The notes under the pieces are model-generated. The model saw only the letters and a program-made list of their open reading frames with translations, was not told the origin of the DNA and did no database searches. Shown piece after piece: positions 43,936 to 52,330 of a DNA stretch of 64,000 nt (the stretch's first letter is position 1; the number at the start of each line of letters is the position of its first letter). The position numbers were made by a program, and so were the translations under genes. Source of the stretch: Halospeciosus flavus (GTDB taxonomy: Archaea > Halobacteriota > Halobacteria > Halobacteriales > Halobacteriaceae); contig NZ_CP122312.1 of assembly GCF_029814175.1 (NCBI RefSeq), positions 1,426,001-1,490,000 on the forward strand. Direction: 5' to 3'.

Positions 43936-43967
43936 TCTAATCCATAGTTAGGAAGCGCGGGAGGTGA

Positions 43968-43975
43968 CGTTTATA
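43968..43975 (+). promoter_or_regulatory. TATA box of tfb
   Basis: CGTTTATA is centred about 35 bases upstream of the tfb ATG, giving an expected transcription start near 43997 and a leader of about ten bases. The intervening stretch is pyrimidine-rich. Confidence 0.55.
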
Positions 43976-44006
43976 CCTTCTCCCTCCCACCCCTCACCCC
44001 ATCACC

Positions 44007-44981
44007 ATGAGCGACACCAGTATCCGCACGTACGCCAGCGACCGCCAGCGCACCGAATCCCGACAAGAAGAGACGGAGAAGACCGGCGAACACGTCTGCA
44101 ACGAGTGTGGCGGCGACCTCGTCACCGACGAGGAACACGGCGAGACCGTTTGTGCGAGCTGTGGGCTCGTCGCCGAGGAGGACAGCATCGACCACGGGCC
44201 GGAGTGGCGTGCGTTCGACTCCAAGGAGAAAGACGAGAAGAGCCGCGTCGGGGCCCCGACGACGAACATGATGCACGACAAGGGGCTGTCGACGAACATC
44301 GGCTGGCAGGACAAGGACGCCTACGGCAACTCCCTGTCGAGTCGCCAGCGCCAGAAGATGCAGCGCCTCCGCACGTGGAACGAGCGATTCCGCACCCGTG
44401 ACTCCAAGGAGCGCAACCTGAAGCAGGCACTCGGCGAGATCGAGCGGATGTCGTCGGCACTCGGCCTGCCCAAGGAAGTCCGCGAGACGGCCTCCGTCAT
44501 CTACCGCCGCGCGCTCGACGAGGACCTCCTGCCCGGCCGCTCCATCGAGGGCGTCGCGACGGCCGCCATCTACGCCTCTGCCCGGCAGATGAAGACCCCG
44601 CGCTCGATCGACGAGGTCGCGACGGTCAGCCGGATCGGCGAGATGGAGTTCAAGCGGACCTACCGCTACATCGTCCGCGAACTCAGCCTCGAAGTCGCGC
44701 CGGCGGACCCCGCGAGCTACGTCCCGCGGTTCTGCTCCGAACTCGACCTCAACGACGAGGTCGAACGCCGCGCTCGCCAACTGCTCTCCGACGCCCAGGA
44801 GAAGGGCGTCACCAGCGGGAAGTCGCCGGTCGGACTCGCCGCCGCGGCCATCTACGCGGCCTCCCTGCTGACCAACCAGAAGGTCACCCAGAGCGAGGTC
44901 AGCGACGTCACGGACGTCTCCGAGGTCACCATCCGCAACCGCTACCAGGAGCTCCTGGAAGCGACCGACGTGATGACGTAA
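44007..44981 (+). CDS. tfb: Transcription initiation factor TFB
   Basis: A 324-residue TFIIB homologue that recruits RNA polymerase to TBP-bound promoters. The N-terminal zinc ribbon is CNEC (Cys31, Cys34) and CASC (Cys49, Cys52). The B-reader/linker follows with FDSKEKDEKSRVGAP and LSTNIGW. Two cyclin repeats occupy about residues 125-215 and 220-315, each with the expected A-A-x-Y-A core (GVATAAIYASARQMKTPRS and GLAAAAIYAASLLTNQKVTQ). Haloarchaea carry several TFBs, so this may serve a subset of promoters. Its upstream region is unusually rich in dyads. Confidence 0.96.
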   Translation: MSDTSIRTYASDRQRTESRQEETEKTGEHVCNECGGDLVTDEEHGETVCASCGLVAEEDSIDHGPEWRAFDSKEKDEKSRVGAPTTNMMHDKGLSTNIGWQDKDAYGNSLSSRQRQKMQRLRTWNERFRTRDSKERNLKQALGEIERMSSALGLPKEVRETASVIYRRALDEDLLPGRSIEGVATAAIYASARQMKTPRSIDEVATVSRIGEMEFKRTYRYIVRELSLEVAPADPASYVPRFCSELDLNDEVERRARQLLSDAQEKGVTSGKSPVGLAAAAIYAASLLTNQKVTQSEVSDVTDVSEVTIRNRYQELLEATDVMT

Positions 44982-45017
44982 TCGGGGCGAACCGACGACT
45001 CGCTGGTCGCTGGACTC

Positions 45018-45030
45018 GGGCGACGCGCCC
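45018..45030. repeat. GC hairpin between convergent tfb and DUF1684 genes
   Basis: GGGCG, ACG, CGCCC forms a perfect five-base stem with a three-base loop in the 136-base gap between the two 3' ends. No T-run follows directly. A terminator role is possible but unsupported by a second element. Confidence 0.3.
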
Positions 45031-45117
45031 GGGTGTCGCTTCCCGAAGAGACGAAGACGAAACCGACGCCGAACTGTTCTGTTCTCCGGTCCTCACACCG
45101 CGTAGCCGACGCGCTCC

Positions 45118-45678
45118 TCACAACTCCAGACGCTTCTCGCCGGCCTCCACACGTACGTCGAGGTGGTTCTGTTCGGGCGGGAGCGGACACGCGTAGGTCT
45201 CCGAGTACGCACAGAACGGGGCGTAGGCGACGTTGAAGTCGAGGACGACCTCGTCGCCGGTGTCGGCCTCTTCCTCGGTGACGTCGAGTTCGAGGTAGCG
45301 ACCGATGTCGTAGGTGGTGTCGCCGTTCGTAGCGTCGGCGAAGGGCACGAAGAGACTCTCCATCCCCTCCGCACGGAAGGCGTCGAAGACGTGGTGTTCG
45401 CCATCGAGACCGAACCCGAGCGTCGCGACGCGTTCGTACTCGGCGGCGTTCCCCTTCGTCATCTCCAGCGAGACCGTCTTCGAGTGCTGGACCCACTGTA
45501 GGCGGGCCGTGACGCGGTAGTCGGGGTCGAGATCGTAGTAGTTCAGCCCCTCGAACGCGTCGCGTTTCTCGGGCGGGATCGGGGACTGCGGGTGGTCGGT
45601 GAAGAACTCGTCTTTCTCGCGGCGGAACTCCGTAACGCGTTCGCGCCACGCCTCTTCGTCGAAGTCGGACTCGGACAT
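45118..45678 (-). CDS. DUF1684 domain protein
   Basis: A 186-residue soluble protein of the DUF1684 family. Family hallmarks visible: EFRREKDEFFTDHPQSPIPPEKRDAFEGLNYYDLDPDYRV near the N-terminus, then DGRYLEL-like GRYLELDV, and the C-terminal VVLDFNVAYAPFCAYSETYACPLPPEQNHLDVRVEAGEK, where the NPAYNPYCAYSPxYxCPxPPxEN pattern is conserved. No reaction is known. The ATG at 45678 is chosen because conserved sequence begins there; a longer frame runs upstream. Confidence 0.9.
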   Translation of the reverse strand: MSESDFDEEAWRERVTEFRREKDEFFTDHPQSPIPPEKRDAFEGLNYYDLDPDYRVTARLQWVQHSKTVSLEMTKGNAAEYERVATLGFGLDGEHHVFDAFRAEGMESLFVPFADATNGDTTYDIGRYLELDVTEEEADTGDEVVLDFNVAYAPFCAYSETYACPLPPEQNHLDVRVEAGEKRLEL

Positions 45679-45823
45679 GGGGTGCAGTTCGTTCGCCGGA
45701 CAGGTACACGTGTCGGATACCGGAGACCGGTCCTGCCAGAACGTTCTTCGGGGTCTCTCCACAAATTACGCCCATGATTGGGGAGAGAACTAGAAGCCGA
45801 CTCGGTGAGACGGGGGACCGACG

Positions 45824-46834
45824 ATGATCGAACTCGACGGAAGCGGCGGGGGTGGCCAACTCGTCCGGACGGCGCTCGGACTCTCGGCGCTGACGGGGGA
45901 GGCCTTCGAGATGGAGAACGTCCGCGGCGCCCGGAGCAACGCGGGGTTACGCCACCAGCACGTCGCGGCCACGCGGGCCGTCGCCGCGGTCTGCGACGCC
46001 GACGTCGAGGGCGACGAGGTCGGTTCCGAGACGGTCCGCTTCGAGCCAGGTCCCGTGAACGCCGGCGACGTCGAGGTCACGGTCGGTACCGCCGGGAACC
46101 TCACGCTCGTCTTCGACGCACTGCTCCCGGTGGCCTACGCCCTCGACGACACGCTCACCGTCGCCGTCGAGGAGGCGGGGACCGACGTCCCACACGCACC
46201 GCCGATCGACTACCAGCGACACGCGAAACTCCCACTGCTCCGCGAGTACGGCGTCGACGCCACGGTCGACGTCGATAAGCGTGGGTTCTACCCCGACGGC
46301 GGCGGTGCCGCGACGCTCACACTCGACCCGAGCGACGCGACCGCGCTCGACCTGTCTTCGCGCGATTCGATAAAGCGACTGGCGGTTTATTCGGTCGCCA
46401 CGACGGAACTCCGCGCCGCCGAGGTCGCCCACAGGCAGGCCGCGCACGTCGAGAACGCACTCGACCTCGACGTCGAAATCGAGGCGAACGCCGACTACGT
46501 CGGCGCCCCCTCCGCCGGGTCGGTGCTCGTCGTCGTCGCCGAGTACGAGCACTCCCGGGCCGGCTTCGCTCGACTCGGGGAGCGTGGCACTCCCTCGGAG
46601 TCGGTCGCCGACTCGGTCGTCCAGGACTTCCGCGACTTCCGCCGTAGTGGGGCGGCCGTCGACGCGAACCTCGGCGACCAACTCCTCCCATTCCTCGCCG
46701 TCGCGGGTGGAGAGGTCGCCGTTCCCGAGGCCACCGACCACGTCGACACCTGTCTCGACGTCCTCGACGCCTTCGGCTACCCGGTCGCGGTCGAGGAACG
46801 TGCCGACCACGTCCTGCTCTCGCGGACGGAGTGA
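45824..46834 (+). CDS. rtcA: RNA 3'-terminal phosphate cyclase
   Basis: A 336-residue RtcA. It begins with IELDGSGGGGQLVRTALGLSALTG, the nucleotide and substrate loop, followed by RGARSNAGLRHQH. The signature for the family appears as RHAKLPLLREYGVDATVDVDKRGFYPDGGG, and the catalytic His is near the C-terminus in ATDHVDTCLDVL. It converts RNA 3'-phosphate ends to 2',3'-cyclic phosphates with ATP. The gene stands alone, with only 16 bases before the converging ABC-2 permease stop. Confidence 0.95.
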   Translation: MIELDGSGGGGQLVRTALGLSALTGEAFEMENVRGARSNAGLRHQHVAATRAVAAVCDADVEGDEVGSETVRFEPGPVNAGDVEVTVGTAGNLTLVFDALLPVAYALDDTLTVAVEEAGTDVPHAPPIDYQRHAKLPLLREYGVDATVDVDKRGFYPDGGGAATLTLDPSDATALDLSSRDSIKRLAVYSVATTELRAAEVAHRQAAHVENALDLDVEIEANADYVGAPSAGSVLVVVAEYEHSRAGFARLGERGTPSESVADSVVQDFRDFRRSGAAVDANLGDQLLPFLAVAGGEVAVPEATDHVDTCLDVLDAFGYPVAVEERADHVLLSRTE

Positions 46835-46850
46835 GCCGAGAAAGAAGGAG

Positions 46851-47639
46851 TCAGTCGGTCAGGCCGTAGCCGCGCTCGAACAACCAGACGTCGATCGCGA
46901 GCACGACGACCGTGAGACCGGTCAGGACGGCCAGCGAGACTCCGGGGCGAATGTCGGCGTGCCCGAGGAACCCGTAGCGGACGCCGTTGACCATGTAGAC
47001 CATCGGGTTGAGGAGCGAGACGGTGCGCCAGAACGGCGGGAGGACGTCCAGTGAGTAGAAGACACCGCCGAAGAACACCAGGGGGCGGAGGATGAACTGC
47101 GAGAGCACCGTCAGGTGGTCGAAGTCCTCGGCCCACAGTCCGCCGACGACGCCGAACGCGGCGAACAGCGTCGTGATGACGACCATGAACGCCACGACGT
47201 AGAACGCGCTGGCGAGACCGACGGTGGTGAAGGCGGCACCGATGAGCGCGATGAGCACGCCGATGAGGGCACCGCGGAGGGCGCTGGCGGCGACGTACGC
47301 ACCGACCATCTCGCGGTAGGTGAGGGGTGCGGTGAGCGCCTCGTGGATGTACTCGTTCCACCGCCCGTGGAAGATGGAGAACGAGGCGTTCTCGAAGGCG
47401 TTAGAGATTGCTCCCAGTACGACCAGCCCAGGGAGGATGAACTGGATGTACGGGACGCCGCCCTGCTGTTGGATGCGTCCGCCGAGGATGACCCCGAACA
47501 CCGAGAAGTAGAGGACGTTCGTGATGAACGGCGGGAGGAAGGTGTTGAGCGGGCGACGGACGTAGCGCGTGATCTCGCGTTCGACGAGCGTCGCGAACCC
47601 GGTCGGCAGGAACTTCGTGAGGGGTTCGAGGGTGTTCAC
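46851..47639 (-). CDS. ABC-2 type transporter permease
   Basis: A 262-residue permease with six predicted membrane spans. The conserved region of the ABC-2 family is NPMVYMVNGVRYGFLGHADI near residue 215, and QFILRPLVFFGGVFYSLDVLPPFWR precedes it. It overlaps the ATPase gene by four bases (ATGA), forming a two-gene exporter similar to daunorubicin-type DrrAB systems. Substrate unknown; haloarchaea encode many of these. Confidence 0.93.
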   Translation of the reverse strand: MNTLEPLTKFLPTGFATLVEREITRYVRRPLNTFLPPFITNVLYFSVFGVILGGRIQQQGGVPYIQFILPGLVVLGAISNAFENASFSIFHGRWNEYIHEALTAPLTYREMVGAYVAASALRGALIGVLIALIGAAFTTVGLASAFYVVAFMVVITTLFAAFGVVGGLWAEDFDHLTVLSQFILRPLVFFGGVFYSLDVLPPFWRTVSLLNPMVYMVNGVRYGFLGHADIRPGVSLAVLTGLTVVVLAIDVWLFERGYGLTD

Positions 47640-48619
47640 TGCGCCGACACCTCCAGGTCGTCGCCGGATTCAGACGCCGACTCGTCGCTCGTTTCGGCGT
47701 CGTCGCCCTCGCGGGTCATGCTGACGAACACTTCTTCGAGCGAGGTGCGCTCGACGTCCACGTCGACGACGCGGACTCCCTGCCGGTCGAGTTGGCGGAC
47801 CGCCTCCGGGGCGAGACCGCTCCCGTCGGGCGTGCGGACGACGAGGTCGTCGCCGTCGAGTTCGACCGAGTCGACCCGTTCGTCGTCGATGGTCGGGACC
47901 GACTCGGGGACCGAATCGAGGGTGAGCGTCAGCGTGTCGACGCCCTCGCGGGTGAGTTCCTCGGGCGTCTCGACGGTGACCTTACGGCCCTCGTCGAGGA
48001 TGGCGACCTGGTCGCAGAGGCGTTCGGCCTCTTCGATGTAGTGGGTCGTGAGGAGGATGGTCGTCCCCTCGTCGTTGAGGTCGGTGATGAGGTCCCAGAG
48101 GTCGTGGCGGAGTTCGACGTCGACGCCCGCGGTCGGTTCGTCGAGGATGAGCAGGTCGGGGTCGGTAACGAGCGCGCGGGCGAGCACGAATCGCCGTTTC
48201 ATCCCGCCGGAGAGCCAGTCGAAGCGGGTGTCGCGCTTGTCGTAGATGCCGACCCGGCGGAGCGCCTCGTCGGCACGGCGTTTCGCCTCCGCGGGCGGGA
48301 CGCCGTGGTAGCCCGCCTTGTGTTCGAGCACCTCGCGGATGGGGAAGAAGCGGTCGACGTTGAACTCCTGGGGCGCGAGACCGATGGCGTCGCGGGCCTG
48401 CTGGTAGTCCTCCGTGACGTCGTGGCCGAACACCTCCGCCTCGCCGCCCGTCTTACGGACGAGACCGACGAGGACGTTGATGAACGTCGTCTTCCCGGCG
48501 CCGTTGGGACCGAGGAGACCGAAGAACGAGCCCTCGGGGACCGTCAGGTCCAACCCCTTCAGCGCCCGGACGTCGCCGTAGTCCTTCTCCAGATTTCGTG
48601 TCCGGATGGCTGGCGGCAT
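47636..48619 (-). CDS. ABC-2 type transporter ATP-binding protein
   Basis: A 327-residue DrrA-like ATPase. Walker A is GPNGAGKTT, the Q-loop region is GLAPQEFNVDRFFP, the signature LSGGMKRRFVLARAL, and Walker B LLILDEPTAGVD. An acidic C-terminal domain of about 90 residues follows, ending with a Glu/Asp-rich tail. It drives the permease encoded immediately downstream. Its promoter core (CCTTTTCCC on the minus strand, about 48648-48656) lies just below a strong dyad at 48660-48680. Confidence 0.94.
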   Translation of the reverse strand: MPPAIRTRNLEKDYGDVRALKGLDLTVPEGSFFGLLGPNGAGKTTFINVLVGLVRKTGGEAEVFGHDVTEDYQQARDAIGLAPQEFNVDRFFPIREVLEHKAGYHGVPPAEAKRRADEALRRVGIYDKRDTRFDWLSGGMKRRFVLARALVTDPDLLILDEPTAGVDVELRHDLWDLITDLNDEGTTILLTTHYIEEAERLCDQVAILDEGRKVTVETPEELTREGVDTLTLTLDSVPESVPTIDDERVDSVELDGDDLVVRTPDGSGLAPEAVRQLDRQGVRVVDVDVERTSLEEVFVSMTREGDDAETSDESASESGDDLEVSAQ

Positions 48620-48659
48620 TCACCCGAAACTACTGGCAGCGCGGGGAAAAGGGGCCGGA

Positions 48660-48680
48660 AATCGGCCCGGGCGGCCGATT
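48660..48680. promoter_or_regulatory. Dyad AATCGGCC-5-GGCCGATT upstream of the ABC-2 exporter
   Basis: A perfect 8-base inverted repeat with a five-base centre. It lies 41 to 61 bases upstream of the ATPase ATG, touching the probable TFB-recognition element. It also lies upstream of the divergent lipoprotein gene, about 107 bases from its start. It looks like a binding site for a dimeric regulator. Confidence 0.5.
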
Positions 48681-48786
48681 GTTACGTTCGAGTGTCGAAG
48701 CCCCGGCGATGGACGACGTGTGTCCGGCGTCACCTCCTGCCGAGGTGGCCACCACCGCTTTTCCGTCGGAATCCCTGACTCCGTGT

Positions 48787-49488
48787 ATGTCTCGGACACT
48801 CGCCTCGGTCGCGCTCGTCCTCGCCGTCGTCCTCGCGGGGTGCGCCGGTGTCGCCCCGCTCTCCGACGGCGATGCCGGCGCCGACACCGGAACGGTCTCG
48901 CTCTACCTCTCGGACGAGACGAACGCCATCGACGACTTCCGGCACCTGAACGTCACCGTCACGAAGGTCGGACTGAAGAAGGACGACGGGAACTGGAGCG
49001 GCCACCACGGCGACCACGAACACCACCACCGGAACCGCTGGACGGTCGCCGACGTGGACAACCGGACCGTCGACCTGACCCGCCTGCAGGGACAGAACGC
49101 CACGCTCCTGGGCAACCTCAGCGTCGAGAACGGGACGTACGAGAAGGCGTTCGTCTACGTGAGCGACGTGAACGCCACCCTGGCGAACGGCTCTACCACC
49201 CGGGTCGACCTCCCACGTGACCGCCTGAAGGTGAAAGACCGCTTCCGCGTGCAGGACGGCCGCGTCGTCGACTTCGTCGTGGACGTGACGGTCGTGAACC
49301 GCAGCGGGGAGTACGTCCTCGTCCCACGGGCCAGCGCCTCCGGCGAGGACGTCTCGTTCTGCCGAATCGACGACGGTTGTGGCTGTGACGGCGACGGACA
49401 CCACCACGACGGGACGAACGAAACCGACGGCGGACACCACCACGGCGGCGGGAGCGGATGTGATGGCTGCGACGGCTGTGGCGGCTGA
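48787..49488 (+). CDS. DUF4382 lipoprotein with His/Cys-rich tail
   Basis: A 233-residue secreted lipoprotein. The signal peptide ends in the lipobox LAGC with the lipid-anchored Cys at residue 19. Residues about 35-200 form a DUF4382 domain, opening with GTVSLYLSDETNAIDDFRHLNVTVTKVGL. A His-rich insertion (GHHGDHEHHHRN) follows near residue 77. The last 45 residues alternate Cys pairs and His triplets (CGCDGDGHHHDG, GGHHHGGGSGCDGCDGCGG). Such a tail suggests metal binding at the cell surface, for example copper or zinc sequestration; that is inference. A TATA-like element (CGCTTTTCC) is about 26 bases before the ATG. Confidence 0.88.
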   Translation: MSRTLASVALVLAVVLAGCAGVAPLSDGDAGADTGTVSLYLSDETNAIDDFRHLNVTVTKVGLKKDDGNWSGHHGDHEHHHRNRWTVADVDNRTVDLTRLQGQNATLLGNLSVENGTYEKAFVYVSDVNATLANGSTTRVDLPRDRLKVKDRFRVQDGRVVDFVVDVTVVNRSGEYVLVPRASASGEDVSFCRIDDGCGCDGDGHHHDGTNETDGGHHHGGGSGCDGCDGCGG

Positions 49489-49495
49489 GTTCTTT

Positions 49496-49518
49496 TATAT
49501 ACCGTTCGAGAGTATATA
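49496..49518. terminator. AT-rich inverted repeat between convergent genes
   Basis: TATATAC and GTATATA form a perfect 7-base inverted repeat around CGTTCGAGA. A TTCTTTT run lies immediately before it on the plus strand, eight bases after the lipoprotein stop. The gap between the lipoprotein and ppc 3' ends is only 43 bases. The T-run is the kind of signal that ends archaeal transcripts; the dyad may serve both directions. Confidence 0.45.
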
Positions 49519-49531
49519 AGTAACCGACCGG

Positions 49532-52249
49532 TTAGCCGGTGTTTTTCATGCCGGCGGCGATACCCTTGACGGTGAGTCGGAGGGTGCGTTCCTCGGTGTC
49601 GGATCGCTCGTCTTGTTCGAGGAGGTCGACCTGGAGTGCGTTGAGGGGGTCGACGTAGGGGTTGCGACGTTCGAGACTCTTTTGGAGCCAGCCGCGTTCG
49701 AGGAGGGAGTCGCGTTCGGCGACTGTCGTAACGCGGTCGACGGCGTGCTCGTACTCACGCTCTATCTGGGGGAAGAAGGCGTCGCGCAGGTCGTCGTCGG
49801 CGAGGTCCGCGTAGTCGCGGGCGACGTCGAGTTCAGTCTGTGCGAGTGCCTTGGCCGCGTTGTCGACGACCGTCCGGAAGAACGGCCACGCCTCGTACAT
49901 CTCCTGGAGGGTCTCGACGTCACCGCCCTGGTCGAGATAGGCGTCGATACCGCTCGCGAGGCCGTACCACCCGGGCACGATGGCGCGGGTCTGCGTCCAC
50001 GAGAACACCCACGGGATGGCCCGCAGGTCCTCGACCGTCCGCTCGCTCGACCGCGAGGCGGGCCGGGACCCGAGGTTCAACTCCTCGATGACCTCGATGG
50101 GCGTCATCTGCTCGTAGAAGGAGACGAATCCGTCCGAGTCGAGCAGCGAACGGTAGGTCTCCTGTGCCGCGTCGGCCATCGTGTCCATCGCCTCCTCCCA
50201 CTCCTCGGCGACGTCGGGACCCTCGCCGTGGGCGGCCTCGTGGCGGGCACGAATCTGTGCGTCGAGCATCTGTTCGAGGTTCCGCTCGGCGATGCGGTGG
50301 TTCCCGTAGTTCTCCGCGATAGACTCGCCCTGCTGGGTGAACTTCACCTCACCAGTGACGGTCTCGCGGGGGAGGGCGAGCAGTTTCTCGTTCATCGGGC
50401 CGCCGCCGCGCGAGATGGACCCGCCGCGACCGTGGAAGAGGCGCAGGTCGACGCCGTGGTCGTCCGTGATGCGCGAGAGACGCCGCTGGGCCGTGTGCAC
50501 GTACCACTGCGCCGCCAAGTAGCCGTTCTCCTTGTTCGAGTCCGAATACCCCAGCATTACCTCCTGGGTGTCTCCCCGGAGGTCGACGACCTGCGAGTAG
50601 GCCTCGTTCTCGAAGAGCGTCGAGAGAATCTCGCGGGCGTTCGCGAGCGCGGACTCGGTTTCCAAGAGAGGGACGATGTCGAGGCCCGCGTGGTCTGGGA
50701 GCGAGACCGCCCCGGCCTGGTCGGCGAGGAAGAGCACTTCGAGGACGTGACTCGGCTCTTCGGTCATCGAGATACAGTAGGTGTCGATGGCCTCGACGCC
50801 GAACTCGTCCTGCCAGTCGCCCAGCGCGTCGAACCGCCGCATCACCCGCGCTGCATCGTCGTTCTCCTCGCACTCGGCGAGCGTGTCGGCGGCCGCGGCG
50901 AGGTCGAGGACGGGTTCGTCCTGGAGGACGGCGTCGGTGAGGAACTCGACGCGTTCGTCTTCGCTCATGCCCGCGTAGTCGAGGCCCTCACGGGCGAGCG
51001 CGGCGTCGATGGCGTCCGTGTGCATCTCGCGGTGGTCGCGCAGGTCGAGGCTCGCGAGGTGGAAGCCGAAGGTCTCGACTTGCCGACGCAGTGGGTCGAC
51101 GTACTCGTCGGCGAGCCGGTCGAGACCGTTCGCACGCAGTCCCTCGGCGACGTCGTCCAAGTCAGCGAGAAGTTCCTCGGCATCGTCGTACCCACCGGGC
51201 CGGACGTCCTCGACGCGGTCGAGGCGCTCCCGCACGACCGAGACTTTCTGGCGGAACGGCTCGTCCGGGTAGCGCCCGGCGGCGTGCTCGGCGATGGTCG
51301 GGACCGCGTCGTGGTCGTCGGCCAGCGACTCGGCAATCTCGCCGTCCGCGAGTCGGCTCCCCTCCTGGCTGAGGACGCCGCCCACGCTCTCGAGTTTCTC
51401 GTCGTAGCGCTCGAGAGCCAGCGACCGCTGACGTTCGAGCGTTTTCGTGGTGACCTCGGGCGTGACGAAGGGGTTGCCGTCGCGGTCGCTGCCGGCCCAC
51501 GACCGGAAGGAGAGCACGTTGGGGACCTCGGAAGAGTCGTCGTACTGTTCGTCGAGAGCGTTCTCCAGTTCGTCGTAGAGTTCGGGGACGACGTCGAAGA
51601 GGGTGTTCGCGAGGTACCAGTGGACGTTGCGCGCCTCGTCGAAGGGTTCGGGGCGGCGCTCGCGAATCTGGCCCGTCGTCCAGAGCGACTCGACGAGCGC
51701 GTCGAGACTCGCCTCGTGGGCGGCCTTCTCGGCGTCGGTCAGGCGTCGCTCGTCGAGGTCGCGCAGGTCGTCCTGGACGCGCCGGAGGATGCCCTTCACG
51801 GTCTTGCGCCGTGCCTCGGTCGGGTGGGCGGTGAACGTCGGCACGACGTCCACGTCGTCGAGGACCGAGGCGAGTTCGTCGGCGTCGGCACCGTTCTCAA
51901 CGAGGGACTCGACCGCTGCTGCGACGCTGTCCGCCAGCGTTCCCTCCTGCTCGGCCGTCCGGAGCGCGCGCACTCGCTCGCGCTCCTCGGCGAGGTTCAC
52001 CAACTCGAAGTAGACCGTGTACGCCCGGGCAACTGCTTGAGCGGTGTCCTCGTCTTCGAGTGCGTCGTGGAGCGCCTCGGCGACGGCCGCCGGGTCGACG
52101 TCGCCCTCTTTCCGGTGTTCGATTGCAGTCGTCCGCGACGCCTCGACGGCGTCGAACGCTCGTTCGCTCGCGTGGTCGGCCAGCACGTCCCCCAGGAGCG
52201 AGGCCAACTCCCGGACGTCCTCGCCGACGCTCCGCGCGTGTAGTTCCAT
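49532..52249 (-). CDS. ppc: Phosphoenolpyruvate carboxylase (bacterial type)
   Basis: A 905-residue PEP carboxylase that adds bicarbonate to PEP to give oxaloacetate. Conserved motifs are intact: FTAHPTEARRKT with the catalytic His (about residue 140), GSDRDGNPFVTPEVT, GYSDSNKENGYLAAQW (about 573), FHGRGGSISRGGGP (about 615) and the C-terminal LRLTVKGIAAGMKNTG. Length is that of the bacterial/plant enzyme, not the shorter archaeal PpcA of about 500 residues, so an old transfer from bacteria is likely; this type is common in haloarchaea. A TATA-like TTTTTATG on the minus strand lies about 27 bases before the ATG, consistent with a leaderless message. Confidence 0.96.
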   Translation of the reverse strand: MELHARSVGEDVRELASLLGDVLADHASERAFDAVEASRTTAIEHRKEGDVDPAAVAEALHDALEDEDTAQAVARAYTVYFELVNLAEERERVRALRTAEQEGTLADSVAAAVESLVENGADADELASVLDDVDVVPTFTAHPTEARRKTVKGILRRVQDDLRDLDERRLTDAEKAAHEASLDALVESLWTTGQIRERRPEPFDEARNVHWYLANTLFDVVPELYDELENALDEQYDDSSEVPNVLSFRSWAGSDRDGNPFVTPEVTTKTLERQRSLALERYDEKLESVGGVLSQEGSRLADGEIAESLADDHDAVPTIAEHAAGRYPDEPFRQKVSVVRERLDRVEDVRPGGYDDAEELLADLDDVAEGLRANGLDRLADEYVDPLRRQVETFGFHLASLDLRDHREMHTDAIDAALAREGLDYAGMSEDERVEFLTDAVLQDEPVLDLAAAADTLAECEENDDAARVMRRFDALGDWQDEFGVEAIDTYCISMTEEPSHVLEVLFLADQAGAVSLPDHAGLDIVPLLETESALANAREILSTLFENEAYSQVVDLRGDTQEVMLGYSDSNKENGYLAAQWYVHTAQRRLSRITDDHGVDLRLFHGRGGSISRGGGPMNEKLLALPRETVTGEVKFTQQGESIAENYGNHRIAERNLEQMLDAQIRARHEAAHGEGPDVAEEWEEAMDTMADAAQETYRSLLDSDGFVSFYEQMTPIEVIEELNLGSRPASRSSERTVEDLRAIPWVFSWTQTRAIVPGWYGLASGIDAYLDQGGDVETLQEMYEAWPFFRTVVDNAAKALAQTELDVARDYADLADDDLRDAFFPQIEREYEHAVDRVTTVAERDSLLERGWLQKSLERRNPYVDPLNALQVDLLEQDERSDTEERTLRLTVKGIAAGMKNTG

Positions 52250-52300
52250 GCTACCCCATCACACCCCCGCGCACATAAAAATTTGGAACTTATTGAGTAC

Positions 52301-52317
52301 GAACATAGTAAATGTTC
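52301..52317. promoter_or_regulatory. Dyad GAACAT-5-ATGTTC between ppc and usp
   Basis: GAACATAGTAAATGTTC is a perfect 6-5-6 dyad in the 81-base divergent gap. Its AT-rich centre is about 25 bases from the ATG at 52331, where the TATA element for a leaderless usp transcript should be. It could therefore be both promoter core and operator. Confidence 0.5.
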
Positions 52318-52330
52318 ATCCCAAACTGGT

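Noticed and set aside
48985-49487. Short direct repeats in the lipoprotein gene as a CRISPR array
   Set aside because: They are coding repeats for His and Cys runs without regular spacers.
49613-52243. An 876-codon plus-strand frame
   Set aside because: It is antisense to ppc, whose catalytic motifs are intact; the product resembles a reversed shadow rich in Val, Glu and Arg.
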